From Rhodanobacter sp. (lineage in GTDB: Bacteria; Pseudomonadota; Gammaproteobacteria; Xanthomonadales; Rhodanobacteraceae), in assembly GCA_004298505.1 (NCBI GenBank), contig SCRO01000058.1, positions 1 to 56,654 on the forward strand: a stretch of 56,654 nucleotides of DNA. The letters are read 5' to 3'. The notes beneath the pieces are model-generated. The model had not been told where the DNA came from, did not search any database, and worked only from the letters and a program-made list of their open reading frames with translations. The position numbers and the translations under genes are program-made. Positions 42,308 to 51,470 of the stretch are shown here, piece by piece; position 1 is the stretch's first letter; each line of letters begins with the position of its first letter.

Positions 42308-42618
42308 TCCAGGCACCTGTCGGTGGCCCTGCCTCAGGCGACCCTGCTTCCTCAGGCGAAATGGGTGGCCCCGATTTCGGTAATTGGCACGGAGGTATTT
42401 CTCCCGCGTCGTCGCAGAATATCGTGACCTCAGTTTTAGGTTAAGGGAAGCTCTTGCGGATGCGCCGCGCCGCCAGCACGTACGCACCGGAAAGGGGACC
42501 GCACGAAGGCATCGGAAACGCGGCTGCCCGGCAACTGGGCCAGGATCTTCGCTCCCAAGACCTCGCGGTTCACGCTCCCTTCCGACTGCCCGATACCGAC
42601 GTGAACCGAGTCCCTATG
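42308..42618. other. intergenic region without a supported gene
   Basis: CCTCAGGCGA occurs twice near 42331-42360. I see no terminator with a clear T-run and no convincing frame. Confidence 0.5.
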
Positions 42619-42960
42619 TCAGCCACCCTCGCACGAGTGCTGCATCACGTCCAGCGCCAGCGTCGAATGCGCGTAGGCGCCGCCCGCGCGCATTTCGGCC
42701 GCCACCCAAATCGCCTCCATGATCTGCTGTTCGGTCGCACCCTGTTTAAGGGCCTCGGCGGTATGGCCCTTGATACAATAAGGACATTGCGTCGTGTGTG
42801 CCACAGCTACCGCGATTAATTGCTTGGTGACATTGGGCAGGGCGCCGTCGGCAAACACGGCAGCACTGAATGCCTTGAAGGCCTTCAGCGGCTCGGGTGC
42901 CAGTTCGCGACGCTTGCGTGCCAGATCGACCGTGGATTGGGGGTACATCGACGTTTCCAT
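42619..42960 (-). CDS. carboxymuconolactone decarboxylase / AhpD-like protein
   Basis: The 113-residue product has the AhpD-type redox motif CPYCIKGH (Cys-x-x-Cys with the nearby His), preceded by VTKQLIAVAVAHTTQ and followed by EAIWVAAEMRAGGAYAHS, as in the CMD family. Such proteins are often peroxidase partners rather than true decarboxylases. Its start has GGAGAAC upstream. It lies between the genes of the CrbS/CrbR-like system and may be one of its targets, but this is only positional. Confidence 0.88.
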   Translation of the reverse strand: METSMYPQSTVDLARKRRELAPEPLKAFKAFSAAVFADGALPNVTKQLIAVAVAHTTQCPYCIKGHTAEALKQGATEQQIMEAIWVAAEMRAGGAYAHSTLALDVMQHSCEGG

Positions 42961-43295
42961 GTTGTTCTCCTTGATGATCAGTGGGAAACCCGCACGATTT
43001 CGCCACAGGCGATCGGCAAGGTGACTTGGGCTGGAATAGTTCCCAACGAAGCGACGGTGCCCGGCTATTTCGTGCTCGGCGGGACGCCGTGAATGAATAC
43101 GACGCGCCGATCAAGATCCGGCGCCGTGCGGTGGAAGGCCTTTTCGAATGCCGGTCATCTTCCGCGCTTGCCGCTGAATGATCTGCTGCGACACTTGCCT
43201 GCATCGTGCCATCCCGTTGTCCCAGGTACGGCGTCCACCCGGGCGTCGAGCCCTTTAAACATAGGCTCGACGAGCGTGCATGGCATTGATCCAGA
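42961..43295. other. intergenic region with one hairpin
   Basis: GTCGAGCC (43245-43252) and GGCTCGAC (43264-43271) form an 8-bp inverted repeat without a T-run. It lies 25 nt after the kinase stop. No reading frame is convincing. Confidence 0.5.
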
Positions 43296-46200
43296 TCAGG
43301 TGATGGCCGGCTTCGATCCGCGATCGAGCGAGCCAGGAGTCTGCTCGCTCCCGCGCACCAACCTTGCGCCAACGCGCTGCAGCGTCTGTCTGAGCGCCAG
43401 TGGCTTCAACGGCTTGTACAGCACGCTCACGCCCGCCTCGAGCAGTTGCCGGCGCAAGTCGCCGTCGCGGTCAGCGGTGAGCATCACGGTGGGCACGTCG
43501 ACGTGCAATGCGGCCAATTGCCACCACACCGTCAATCCGGTCTGAACACCGTCGAGGTGAAAATCGAGGATGCTGATGTCCGGCCGCCACGGTACCGAAA
43601 GTGCCTGCAGCGCATTGCGCGCCGCATGCACCTGCCAGCCCCAACTCTCGAGCAACGTGGTCAACGCCGTCAGCGCCGTCGATTCGTTGTCCAACACCAG
43701 GGCGCGGCCGGCCGGCAGCGGCTGCATCGCATTCGGCACCAGCACGTAGTGCGGAGTGGCCACCGCCAGCGGTACGTCAAGATGAAAAACGCTGCCCTGA
43801 CCCGGCCACGAGCGCAGCCCCAGCGGATGCCCAAGCAGGTCGGCCATCCGTTGCGCAATCGACAATCCCAGCCCAAGCCCCTGCCCGCCGGCCGTGCTGC
43901 CGCGCCGGAATTCCTGGAAGATCAGTTGCTGCTCTTCCAGCGCAACCCCGGCGCCGGTGTCCCACACTTCCAGGCGCAGCTGTTGGCCGCGCCGACGCAC
44001 GCCAAGCAAAACACGACCCTGCCCGGCATAGCGCAAGGCGTTGGACAGGAAATTCTGCAGCACCCGCCGCAACAATTGCGGATCCGAACGCACCCACGCG
44101 CGCGTGTCCACCATATTCAGTCGCACATCGCGATCGATAGCCATGGCGCGAAACTCGGCGCCGAGCGGACCGAGCACCTCGGCCAGCGGAAACGCCCGCG
44201 GCTGCGGATGCAGGCGGCCGCCTTCGAGTCGTGCCACATCGAGCAGACCGCTGAGCAGACCCTCGGTGGCGGCGAGCGCACCGTTGAGATGCTGTGCAGT
44301 CTGCGCATGGCCGCCGTGCTCGATGAGCGAGTGGGCAAACAGCTGGGCCGCATGCAACGGCTGCATCAGGTCGTGCGAGACGGCGTTCAGAAACCGACTC
44401 TTGGCCTCATTGGCCGCCTGCGCTTGCGCCGAGACACGGGCAAGTTCGCGGGTGCGCTCGGCCACGCGCAGCTCCAGTGTCTCGTTGGCGCGCTTGAGTG
44501 CGGTCTCGGCCTGGCGGAACGCGGTGACGTCGGTGAACGTGGCGACGAAACCACCGCCGGGCATGGGGTTGCCGCGGATCTCCACCATCGTGCCGTCGGG
44601 GAACCTCCGCTCGGACAGGTAGCGGGTACCGGCGCGCATGTGTTGCAGTCGCCGCTGCACGCGAGCCTCGGCATTGCCAGCGCCGAGCAGGCCGGCGTCG
44701 ACGTTGTAACGGGTCAGCTCGGCCACCGGACGGCCTACCCGGAGCATCTGCGGCGGGTAGTTGAACCGCCTCGCATACGGCGTGTTCCACGCCACCACGT
44801 GCAGCTCGGCATCGACCACGCAGATGCCCTGGCTCATGTTCTCCAGCGCGGTCTCCAACACACGCTGCTTGAAACGCAGGTCCTGCGCGGCCTCGCCGAC
44901 GATGGCCACCACGGTGTCGAGGTCGTCGCCCCCCTGCCGGTGCACCACCTCCAGCAACAACCGCGCCGATGCGGTTCCGATCACCGCGGCCAGCTCGTGC
45001 TCCACTTGCGCGATGCGCATGGTTCCGGACGAGCCCTTGGCGGGCACGCCCTCGAACAGATGCCTGACCCGCTCCGGCGGCAGGAAGCGCGCGGCCAGCG
45101 CGCGCAGTTCGACGACGCCGACATGACCCACGCTGACCGCGCGCGTACTGTGTCCGAAACGCGAACCGGCCAGCGCCCGCATCACCGCCACGTTCGCCGC
45201 CAGGCTCAGCACCACCGCGCGGCCGAGACGGTTCCAGTCGCCCAACCCGAGCAAATCGTCCGGTGCCAGCCAGTTCACCCCAAACGGTCCCGCGCGCAGC
45301 CACGGCAACGACGCCGGCAGCAGCGTTGGCAGCACCGCGTACATCCACACCACGGTGCCTGCTGCCAGCCCGGCCATGACCGCGCGCGGACCCAGCTGCG
45401 GCCGGTACATCGCCGCGAGTACCGCGGGAGTCAGCCCTGCCAGGGCCGAAAACGAGATTGCACCGATATCGGCCAGGGCTTCATTACGCGCCAGCAGGCG
45501 GCTGTACGCCCACGCCAGCATGATCACCACCAGGATCGCCATGCGTCGGTGGTTGAGCAGTTCGCCGCGCAGATCGCCATGTTCATCACGGCCCCACCCG
45601 GCGCGCACCCGCAGCGGCGCGATGAAGTGGTTGACCACCATCAAGCTCAAGGTCAGCGTGGCGATCACCACCATGCTGGTGGCGGCACTCAGGCCACCCA
45701 GGAACGCCACCAGGGCCAGCCCGTGCTCGCCGCGCGCCAAGGGCAGCGCCAGCATGTACATGTCGGAGGACACGCCGCTCGGCCCCAGCAGCGCATCGCC
45801 CAGGCGCGCCAGCGGCAGGATCGGCAGGGAAATAAGCAGCAGGTACAGCGGGAACAACCAGCGCGCCGTATGCAGGTTGCCATCGCTGCGACACTCCACG
45901 ATGCCGGCATAGAACTGGTGCGGCATGGTAAACATCGCCAGCGCACCGAGCAGGATCAGCACTGGGAAGCCGCCACTGTCCGGCGGCGTCGGCACATGCG
46001 CGGGCAAACCTGCAGGCAGCGCGGTGAACAACAGGCTGCCCAGCGCCAGCATCGCGCCGAGCTTGAACAGCGACTCGAACGCCATCGCCAGTACCAGCCC
46101 GCGATTGTGCGCCATGGTCGAGGCACGACGCGTGCCGAACAGCATCGCGAACAGCGCCATCAGCAGCGCCACATAAAGTGAGCTGTCCTGCCACGGCGCC

Positions 46201-46655
46201 GACTCGGACAGCTGGCCGTGGCTAAGCATGCCATAGCTCATCGCCACCGCCTTCAGCTGCAACGCGATGTACGGCACGATGCCGATCACCACTACCGCCG
46301 TCACCAGCGCCGCCAGCCCCGCATGCCGGCCCAGCCGCACCGCGATCAGATCGGCCAGCGAGCCGGCGTTGTACTCGCGAACCAATTGCACCATCCGGCG
46401 CAGGAACTTCAGCGCAAACAGGTACATCAGGATCGCACCGACAAACGTTGGCGGCAGCCACCAACCGGAGCGACTGGCCTGCGTCACGGTGCCGTAAAAC
46501 GTCCACGAGGTGCAGTGGATCGCCAGCGACAGCGCATACACGATCGCCCAGCGCTTCTCGAAAATGTGCGGTTGCCGCTCACCCAGCAAGGCCACGCCGA
46601 ACAGCAGGCCGAGCCAGCACAACGCGGCGATCGCGATAACGCTGGCGCTCAGCAT
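43296..46655 (-). CDS. CrbS/MxtR-like hybrid sensor kinase with SLC5 transporter domain
   Basis: The product of about 1119 residues starts with some 12-13 membrane helices of a sodium:solute-symporter fold (SLAIHCTSWTFYGTVTQASR, EYNAGSLADLIAVRLGRHAG). A PAS domain follows (ALENMSQGICVVDAELHVVAWN). Next are the kinase H-box SRFLNAVSHDLMQPLHAAQL, the ATPase N and G boxes (FLSNALRYAG, DTGAGV, GLGLGLSIAQR) and a C-terminal receiver (SILDFHLDGVQTG, LYKPLKP). This layout is that of CrbS/MxtR, which with CrbR/ErdR controls acetate activation. ATG 46655 was taken; a GTG at 46679 in frame is the alternative. Confidence 0.9.
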   Translation of the reverse strand: MLSASVIAIAALCWLGLLFGVALLGERQPHIFEKRWAIVYALSLAIHCTSWTFYGTVTQASRSGWWLPPTFVGAILMYLFALKFLRRMVQLVREYNAGSLADLIAVRLGRHAGLAALVTAVVVIGIVPYIALQLKAVAMSYGMLSHGQLSESAPWQDSSLYVALLMALFAMLFGTRRASTMAHNRGLVLAMAFESLFKLGAMLALGSLLFTALPAGLPAHVPTPPDSGGFPVLILLGALAMFTMPHQFYAGIVECRSDGNLHTARWLFPLYLLLISLPILPLARLGDALLGPSGVSSDMYMLALPLARGEHGLALVAFLGGLSAATSMVVIATLTLSLMVVNHFIAPLRVRAGWGRDEHGDLRGELLNHRRMAILVVIMLAWAYSRLLARNEALADIGAISFSALAGLTPAVLAAMYRPQLGPRAVMAGLAAGTVVWMYAVLPTLLPASLPWLRAGPFGVNWLAPDDLLGLGDWNRLGRAVVLSLAANVAVMRALAGSRFGHSTRAVSVGHVGVVELRALAARFLPPERVRHLFEGVPAKGSSGTMRIAQVEHELAAVIGTASARLLLEVVHRQGGDDLDTVVAIVGEAAQDLRFKQRVLETALENMSQGICVVDAELHVVAWNTPYARRFNYPPQMLRVGRPVAELTRYNVDAGLLGAGNAEARVQRRLQHMRAGTRYLSERRFPDGTMVEIRGNPMPGGGFVATFTDVTAFRQAETALKRANETLELRVAERTRELARVSAQAQAANEAKSRFLNAVSHDLMQPLHAAQLFAHSLIEHGGHAQTAQHLNGALAATEGLLSGLLDVARLEGGRLHPQPRAFPLAEVLGPLGAEFRAMAIDRDVRLNMVDTRAWVRSDPQLLRRVLQNFLSNALRYAGQGRVLLGVRRRGQQLRLEVWDTGAGVALEEQQLIFQEFRRGSTAGGQGLGLGLSIAQRMADLLGHPLGLRSWPGQGSVFHLDVPLAVATPHYVLVPNAMQPLPAGRALVLDNESTALTALTTLLESWGWQVHAARNALQALSVPWRPDISILDFHLDGVQTGLTVWWQLAALHVDVPTVMLTADRDGDLRRQLLEAGVSVLYKPLKPLALRQTLQRVGARLVRGSEQTPGSLDRGSKPAIT

Positions 46656-46742
46656 GGTCTGTGCGCCTGTGGCAGCCACGAGGCTTTTGTTATTTCGTTG
46701 CTGGTCCAGATCGAAGAGCTTTCACCCTCCTTCGGAGGGCGA

Positions 46743-46780
46743 GTTACTTTCTCTTTGCGTGGCCAAAGAGAAAGGTAACC
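46743..46780. repeat. inverted repeat typical of intergenic elements
   Basis: GTTACTTTCTCTTTG and a complementary CAAAGAGAAAGGTAAC (one unpaired base) flank a short loop; a further CAAAGAGAAAGG follows directly. Between 46800 and 46935 the motif GGGCATCCTGCCCG occurs twice. The whole stretch looks like a mosaic of short repetitive elements rather than a gene. Confidence 0.7.
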
Positions 46781-46935
46781 AAAGAGAAAGGCCACCCCGC
46801 TTGGCGCTTGCCGGGCATCCTGCCCGGCAAGTCCGTGAGTCGAGGCCGGGCTTTTCGAACGGGCATCCTGCCCGTGCGAAAAGGAGCCGACATCCCTGTC
46901 GACTCCCGCTGCGCGGCCTGTCGACCCCGACTCAC

Positions 46936-47128
46936 CGCCGCACAGGGGCCCCGGGTAGAGCAGCGGGCCATCCTGGCCCGCACTCGGTGATGAAGCTTGA
47001 AAACAAAAGCCAGAGCCAGAGCCAGAGCAAAGTGTCGCGCTGTCGCTGATGCTCCGGTTGTTGACCTGGCCCTTCTGAAGAGTGCAGGCCAGGATGGCCC
47101 GCTGCTCTACCGGGGCCCCTGTGCGGCG
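46936..47128. repeat. large imperfect inverted repeat, about 50-bp arms
   Basis: 46936-46985 and 47080-47128 are reverse complements with one mismatch and one single-base gap. The 94-nt spacer contains AGCCAG repeats. The right arm abuts the PHB-depolymerase relic. No transposase frame is present, so it may be a non-autonomous palindromic element. Confidence 0.88.
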
Positions 47129-47133
47129 GGCAG

Positions 47134-47370
47134 GCCCAGGGCGCGTACCGCATTCACCAGCCAGCGCAACTGCACGCCCTGGCGTGTGGCGTAGTCGGTT
47201 CCCGAATATCCCCACCAGTCCCAGCATGCCTGCGGATTCAAAGGCGCGAAATTTGCGCGAGTCTGAGGATATAGCACGGCCACGTCGTAAGCATCGGCCC
47301 AGCGGTTGAAGCCGGTGTCATTGACGAAAACCCTGCCGACATGATGCCCGTGAAATGGATCAACCCGAAG
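47134..47370 (-). pseudogene. 3' remnant of a secreted PHB depolymerase gene
   Basis: The minus frame encodes HHVGRVFVNDTGFNRWADAYDVAVLYPQ and then NPQACWDWWGYSGTDYATRQGVQLRWLVNAV. This matches the C-terminal half of extracellular poly(3-hydroxybutyrate) depolymerases (FVNxxGxNxWAD, VLYPQ, NPxGCWDWWGY). The signal peptide and lipase-box half are absent; upstream the frame runs into livM. The end is cut by the large inverted repeat. It cannot encode an active enzyme. Confidence 0.8.
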
Positions 47371-48358
47371 CCGCTCGCGCACCGCCCCATCTCGCGTTGA
47401 AAGTACCCACGATGCCGCGCCTGAACAGCAGCACACAAAGCACGAAGATCGCGCCATTGATCATGCTCACGTTGTCGTTCAGGCTGGCGAACCAGTGAAC
47501 TCCCGTGATGTGTTCCAGGAAGTGGCCGATCGCGCCCATTTTCTCCTCCAACACGGTGATGATCACGGCTCCGAGGATCGGGCCCAGGTCCGTCCCCAGG
47601 CCACCCACCAGAGTCAGCAGGATGACCATGCCCGAGGTACTCCAATGGACATCGGTGAGTGTCTCGAAACCCATGATCACCGCCTTCATCGCCCCGGCCA
47701 GGCCAGCGAAGCCCGCCGACAGCAGGAACATCCCCAGCTTGTAGCGATTGACTCGGTAGCCCAGCGAGATCGCGCGTGGCTCGTTCTCGCGCACGGCTTG
47801 CAGGATCTGCCCGAACGGCGAGCGCACGATGCGTCGGATGAACCACCAGCTGGCCACGAAGACCACCAGCATCACGTAATACATTACCCGATCAGACTGC
47901 AGTGAAAGGCCAAACAGCGTGCCGCGTGGAATACCCTGCAAGCCATCCTCACCACCGGTGAAATCCGCTTGCAGGCAATAAAAATAGACGATCTGTGCCA
48001 GTGCCAGGGTCACCATGGAAAAGTAGATGCCGTAGCGCCGCACCGCGAGCACCCCCATGGCCAGCCCAATGACCAGCGCGACAAATACGCCAAACATGAT
48101 ACCCGCAGGCGTTGGCCACCCCCAACTGGTGAGCGCCAGACCGGTGACATAGCCTGCACCACCGAACAACGCGGCATGACCGAATGAGATCAACCCGGTA
48201 TAACCGGCCATCAGGTTGAACGCGCAGGCGAACAATGCGAAAGACATGATGCGCATGCCAAGCACGGGATACATTCCCAGCCACGGTGCGGCAACGGCCA
48301 GCAGCAGGATAAGCCACATCGTGGAAAGCTGGGCCTTGGAGCGCCAGGACATGCTCAT
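47360..48358 (-). CDS. livM: branched-chain-type ABC transporter permease (LivM)
   Basis: The 332-residue inner-membrane permease has about 9-10 helices and the LivM motifs NLMAGYTGLISFGHAALFGGAGY and GLGTDLGPILGAVIITVLEE. It forms the import channel with LivH. Its start overlaps the livH stop by 4 bp. The last codons overlap the edge of the PHB-depolymerase relic, so its 3' end may be affected by the rearrangement there. Confidence 0.93.
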   Translation of the reverse strand: MSMSWRSKAQLSTMWLILLLAVAAPWLGMYPVLGMRIMSFALFACAFNLMAGYTGLISFGHAALFGGAGYVTGLALTSWGWPTPAGIMFGVFVALVIGLAMGVLAVRRYGIYFSMVTLALAQIVYFYCLQADFTGGEDGLQGIPRGTLFGLSLQSDRVMYYVMLVVFVASWWFIRRIVRSPFGQILQAVRENEPRAISLGYRVNRYKLGMFLLSAGFAGLAGAMKAVIMGFETLTDVHWSTSGMVILLTLVGGLGTDLGPILGAVIITVLEEKMGAIGHFLEHITGVHWFASLNDNVSMINGAIFVLCVLLFRRGIVGTFNARWGGARAASG

Positions 48359-49245
48359 TTCTCCTTACCAAACAGGCCTGCCGGACGCACCGTCAACACC
48401 ACCGCCATGAGAATGAACACCACCGTGCTCGAAATCGGCGCATAGACCACCTTCGCCAGGGCCTCGATCACGCCCAGCGCAAGACCTGAAACAATGGCGC
48501 CCATCACCGAGCCCATGCCGCCAATGACCACAATGGCGAACACCACAATAATCAGGTTCGAGCCCATCAACGGAGAGACCTGGACGATTGGCGCCGACAA
48601 GACCCCGGCCAGGCCCGCCAGCGCGGATCCGAAGGCGAAGGTAAGCATGACCAGCAGGGGGAAATTGATGCCGAAGGCCTGAACCAGCGACGGGTTTTCA
48701 GTGCCGGCGCGCAGATACGAGCCGAGCTTGGTGCGCTCGATCAGCAGCCACGTTCCAAAACACACGACGACACTGGCCACCATCGCAAACACGTAATACA
48801 GCGGCAAATACATGAAGCCCAGGTTCAACACACCGCTGAGCAACTCGGGGGGGTTGTAGGGCGAGCCGGATACGCCAAAGAAAGTACGGAACAACCCCTC
48901 GATAAGCAGGGCCAGGCCAAACGTCAACAGCAAGCCATAGATCGGATCCATACCCCGCAACCGGCGCAACATCAATCGCTCGACGAGTAGCCCGACCAAA
49001 CCGACCAGCAGGGGGGCGAGAAGCAGCATCCACCAGAAGCTCAGGTGAAAATACTGACCGCCCATCCAGGCGAACATCGCGCCCATCATGAAAAAGGCGC
49101 CGTGCGCGAAATTCACCTCGTCCATCAACCCGAAAATTACGGCCAGACCCAGCGACAACATCGCGTAGGTCGTGCCATTCAACAGGCCAAGCAGCAACTG
49201 CCCCAGCAGGAGCGACACGGGAACACCAAATATCTCAGTCACGCT
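48355..49245 (-). CDS. livH: branched-chain-type ABC transporter permease (LivH)
   Basis: The product of about 296 residues has the LivH motifs LGLAVIFGLMDEVNFAHGAFFMMGA and FGSALAGLAGVLSAPI, ending GSVMGAIVSGLALGVIEAL. I prefer the GTG at 49245 because GAGGTG stands just before it; an ATG at 49254, three codons upstream, has no Shine-Dalgarno. It is separated from the binding-protein gene by about 200 bp, containing a short ACTTTCC/GGAAAGT inverted repeat, and is coupled to livM. Confidence 0.92.
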   Translation of the reverse strand, partial: SVTEIFGVPVSLLLGQLLLGLLNGTTYAMLSLGLAVIFGLMDEVNFAHGAFFMMGAMFAWMGGQYFHLSFWWMLLLAPLLVGLVGLLVERLMLRRLRGMDPIYGLLLTFGLALLIEGLFRTFFGVSGSPYNPPELLSGVLNLGFMYLPLYYVFAMVASVVVCFGTWLLIERTKLGSYLRAGTENPSLVQAFGINFPLLVMLTFAFGSALAGLAGVLSAPIVQVSPLMGSNLIIVVFAIVVIGGMGSVMGAIVSGLALGVIEALAKVVYAPISSTVVFILMAVVLTVRPAGLFGKEK

Positions 49246-49445
49246 CCACCTCATACATCAACTGCATGGACCAACTCTGTACCATAAAATCAAGATCCGG
49301 CTCGTCATCGCCCGCCGCGACAGCCCCACCTGGTCACTCAGAACGCAACCCCACTTTCCGGTGCCTGGGAAAGTGAGATCGCGGCCCGATTCGGGAAACC
49401 CGGTCAAACGACGCCCGACCAGGCCATCATGAGCAAGCTCACGGA

Positions 49446-50645
49446 TCACTTGTCCAATGGGCAGCCATACGCCGCGGCAGGGCCGAAGGCTTCGTTGCCG
49501 GGAACGGTCTGCACCACGTTGTAATAATCCCACGGCTCCTTGGATTCGGCCGGGGTCTTGACCTGCATCAGATACATATCGTGAATCATCAGGCCGCTAG
49601 GCCGCATGCTGCCATTGTGTATGAACATGTCATTGACCTTCATCTTGTGCAACTCGGCCATGACCTTGGCGCCGTCAGTCGTGCCAGCCGCCTTCACCGC
49701 CTTGAGATAGCTAAGTGCAGCGGAGTAGTCACCCGCCTGGGAGAAGCTGGGCATTGCATTCATCTGCGCGTAGAAACGCTTGGACCAGGCACGTGATTCT
49801 GCATTCAGATTCCAGTACCACGGTGCCGTCAGGTAAAGCCCCTGCGCCGCCGGCAGGCCTACGCTGTGGATGTCGGTGATAAAGAGCAGCAACCCGGCCA
49901 GCTTCATCTTCTTGGTCACACCGAACTGCGTGGCCTGCTTGATCGAGTTGGCTGCATCACCGCCAGCGTTGGCCAAGGCGAGTACGTCGGCACCGGATGC
50001 CTGTGCCTGCAACATGTACGAGGAAAAATTGGAGGCACCCAGCGGAGCCATGACATGGCCGAGCACCTTGCCGCCATCCGCCTCGACCACCTTGGTGGCA
50101 TCCACTTCCAACGCCTTGCCGAAAGCGTAGTCAGCTGTCAGGAAGTACCAGCTCCTGCCACCATGCTTGATCACCGCACCGGCGGTCACCCGCGCTAGCG
50201 CCGTGGTGTTGTATGCGTACAGGGAGGTGTAGCCGTTGCACTGCTTGCCGACGATGGTCGACGCCCCCGCACCGATCACGATGAATGGCTTCTTGTACTG
50301 TGCTGCAAGTGGCTCTATCGCCAGCATCGCACCGCTATTGGTGCCGCCGATCAACATGTCCACGCCATCTTGCGAGAAAAACTCCTTCGCCTTGGCCGCC
50401 GCGAGATCCGCCTTGCTCTGGTGATCAAAAGTCACCAACTCGATCTTGCGGCCCAGCACCGAGCCACCAAAGTCATGAATGGCCATCTTGATGGCCGCAG
50501 TACCGCCAGGGCCATCAAGCGACGAATACACGCCCGACATATCCGTGATAAAGCCAATTTTCACGGGTCCCTTCACCTGCGCCTGGGCCGCCGTCGCGAA
50601 CCCCAGCGTCAGCACAGCCGCCAGCGCTACATGCCTGAATTTCAT
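49446..50645 (-). CDS. periplasmic substrate-binding protein of the Liv-type transporter
   Basis: The 399-residue product has a signal peptide (VALAAVLTLGFATAAQA) and the type I periplasmic fold: VKIGFITDMSGVYSSLDGPGG, then DMLIGGTNSGAMLAIEPLA, then WYFLTADYAFGKALE. Proteins of this group bind aromatic acids, amides or other small acids as well as amino acids; I cannot tell which. The neighbouring DcaP-like porin, acid-type MFS carrier and CoA-transferase suggest an organic acid rather than leucine. AGGAG lies before the ATG. Confidence 0.92.
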   Translation of the reverse strand: MKFRHVALAAVLTLGFATAAQAQVKGPVKIGFITDMSGVYSSLDGPGGTAAIKMAIHDFGGSVLGRKIELVTFDHQSKADLAAAKAKEFFSQDGVDMLIGGTNSGAMLAIEPLAAQYKKPFIVIGAGASTIVGKQCNGYTSLYAYNTTALARVTAGAVIKHGGRSWYFLTADYAFGKALEVDATKVVEADGGKVLGHVMAPLGASNFSSYMLQAQASGADVLALANAGGDAANSIKQATQFGVTKKMKLAGLLLFITDIHSVGLPAAQGLYLTAPWYWNLNAESRAWSKRFYAQMNAMPSFSQAGDYSAALSYLKAVKAAGTTDGAKVMAELHKMKVNDMFIHNGSMRPSGLMIHDMYLMQVKTPAESKEPWDYYNVVQTVPGNEAFGPAAAYGCPLDK

Positions 50646-50684
50646 GAATATGTCTCCTTGATGGTCAGTGTGACATTGCGGCGT

Positions 50685-51470
50685 TCAAACGCCGAGTAGT
50701 TCTTTCAGTTCCGCTTGTTTGTCGCTCAGCTCGGAACGGTCAATTTCCAGCACAATCTTCCCGCGCTCCATCACATAGAACCGGTCCGCCAGGTTTGCAG
50801 AGAATCTGAAATTCTGCTCCGCCAGCAATACCGAAAACCCCCTCTTCTTGAGCTCCTTGATCGCACGCCCCAGCGCCTGAACGATGACCGGCGCCAGCCC
50901 TTCGGAAATTTCATCGAGCAACAGCAAACGCGCACCCGTCCGGAAAATGCGGGCCACCGCCAACATCTGTTGCTCGCCTCCGGACAGTCGGGTTCCCGGG
51001 CTGCGCGCGCGCTCCTTCAGGTTGGGAAACAACTCATGAATCTCGTCGATCGACAAGCCTTCGAAACGGGCCGGCACGTCCGGTGGCAACAGGAAATTTT
51101 CCTGTGTGGTCAGACTGGCGAAGATGCCCCGTTCTTCAGGGCAGTAGCCCACGCCGAGCCGGGCAACATGATGCCGCGGCAGGCCAATCACTTCCTTCCC
51201 GAACACGCTGATGCTGCCGGTACGTGCGCTGGTGAGGCCCATGACCGCACGCAAGGTAGTGGTGCGGCCCGCGCCGTTGCGACCCAGCAGACAAATCGTT
51301 TCGCCGGACTTGATCGTAAGATTGACGCCATGCAACACATGCGAATCGCCATACCACGCATGCAAGTCCCGGATATGCAGTGCCACCGCCTCCACGCTGG
51401 CTGGCGAATGGTGGCCCGGATCGATCCCCGGTGCCCGCACTACCGCATCATGCACCGGCGTCGGGCTCAT
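50685..51470 (-). CDS. livF: ABC transporter ATPase LivF with altered Walker A
   Basis: The 261-residue ATPase has the signature LSGGEQQMLAVAR, Walker B LLLLDEISEGLAP and the H-loop region LLAEQNFRFS. The Walker A reads GRNGAGRT (63-70): Arg69, codon CGC, replaces the Lys that contacts the phosphates of ATP. In most ABC proteins this abolishes or strongly lowers hydrolysis. LivG keeps its Lys, so the transporter would have one normal and one weak ATPase unit, unless LivF is inactive. An N-terminal extension of about 30 residues is also unusual. It overlaps the livG stop by 4 bp. Confidence 0.9.
   Translation of the reverse strand: MSPTPVHDAVVRAPGIDPGHHSPASVEAVALHIRDLHAWYGDSHVLHGVNLTIKSGETICLLGRNGAGRTTTLRAVMGLTSARTGSISVFGKEVIGLPRHHVARLGVGYCPEERGIFASLTTQENFLLPPDVPARFEGLSIDEIHELFPNLKERARSPGTRLSGGEQQMLAVARIFRTGARLLLLDEISEGLAPVIVQALGRAIKELKKRGFSVLLAEQNFRFSANLADRFYVMERGKIVLEIDRSELSDKQAELKELLGV

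Noticed and set aside
43446..46181. Plus-strand frame of 911 codons opposite the CrbS-like kinase
   Set aside because: His/Gln/Arg-rich antisense frame without domains; the kinase on the other strand is unambiguous.
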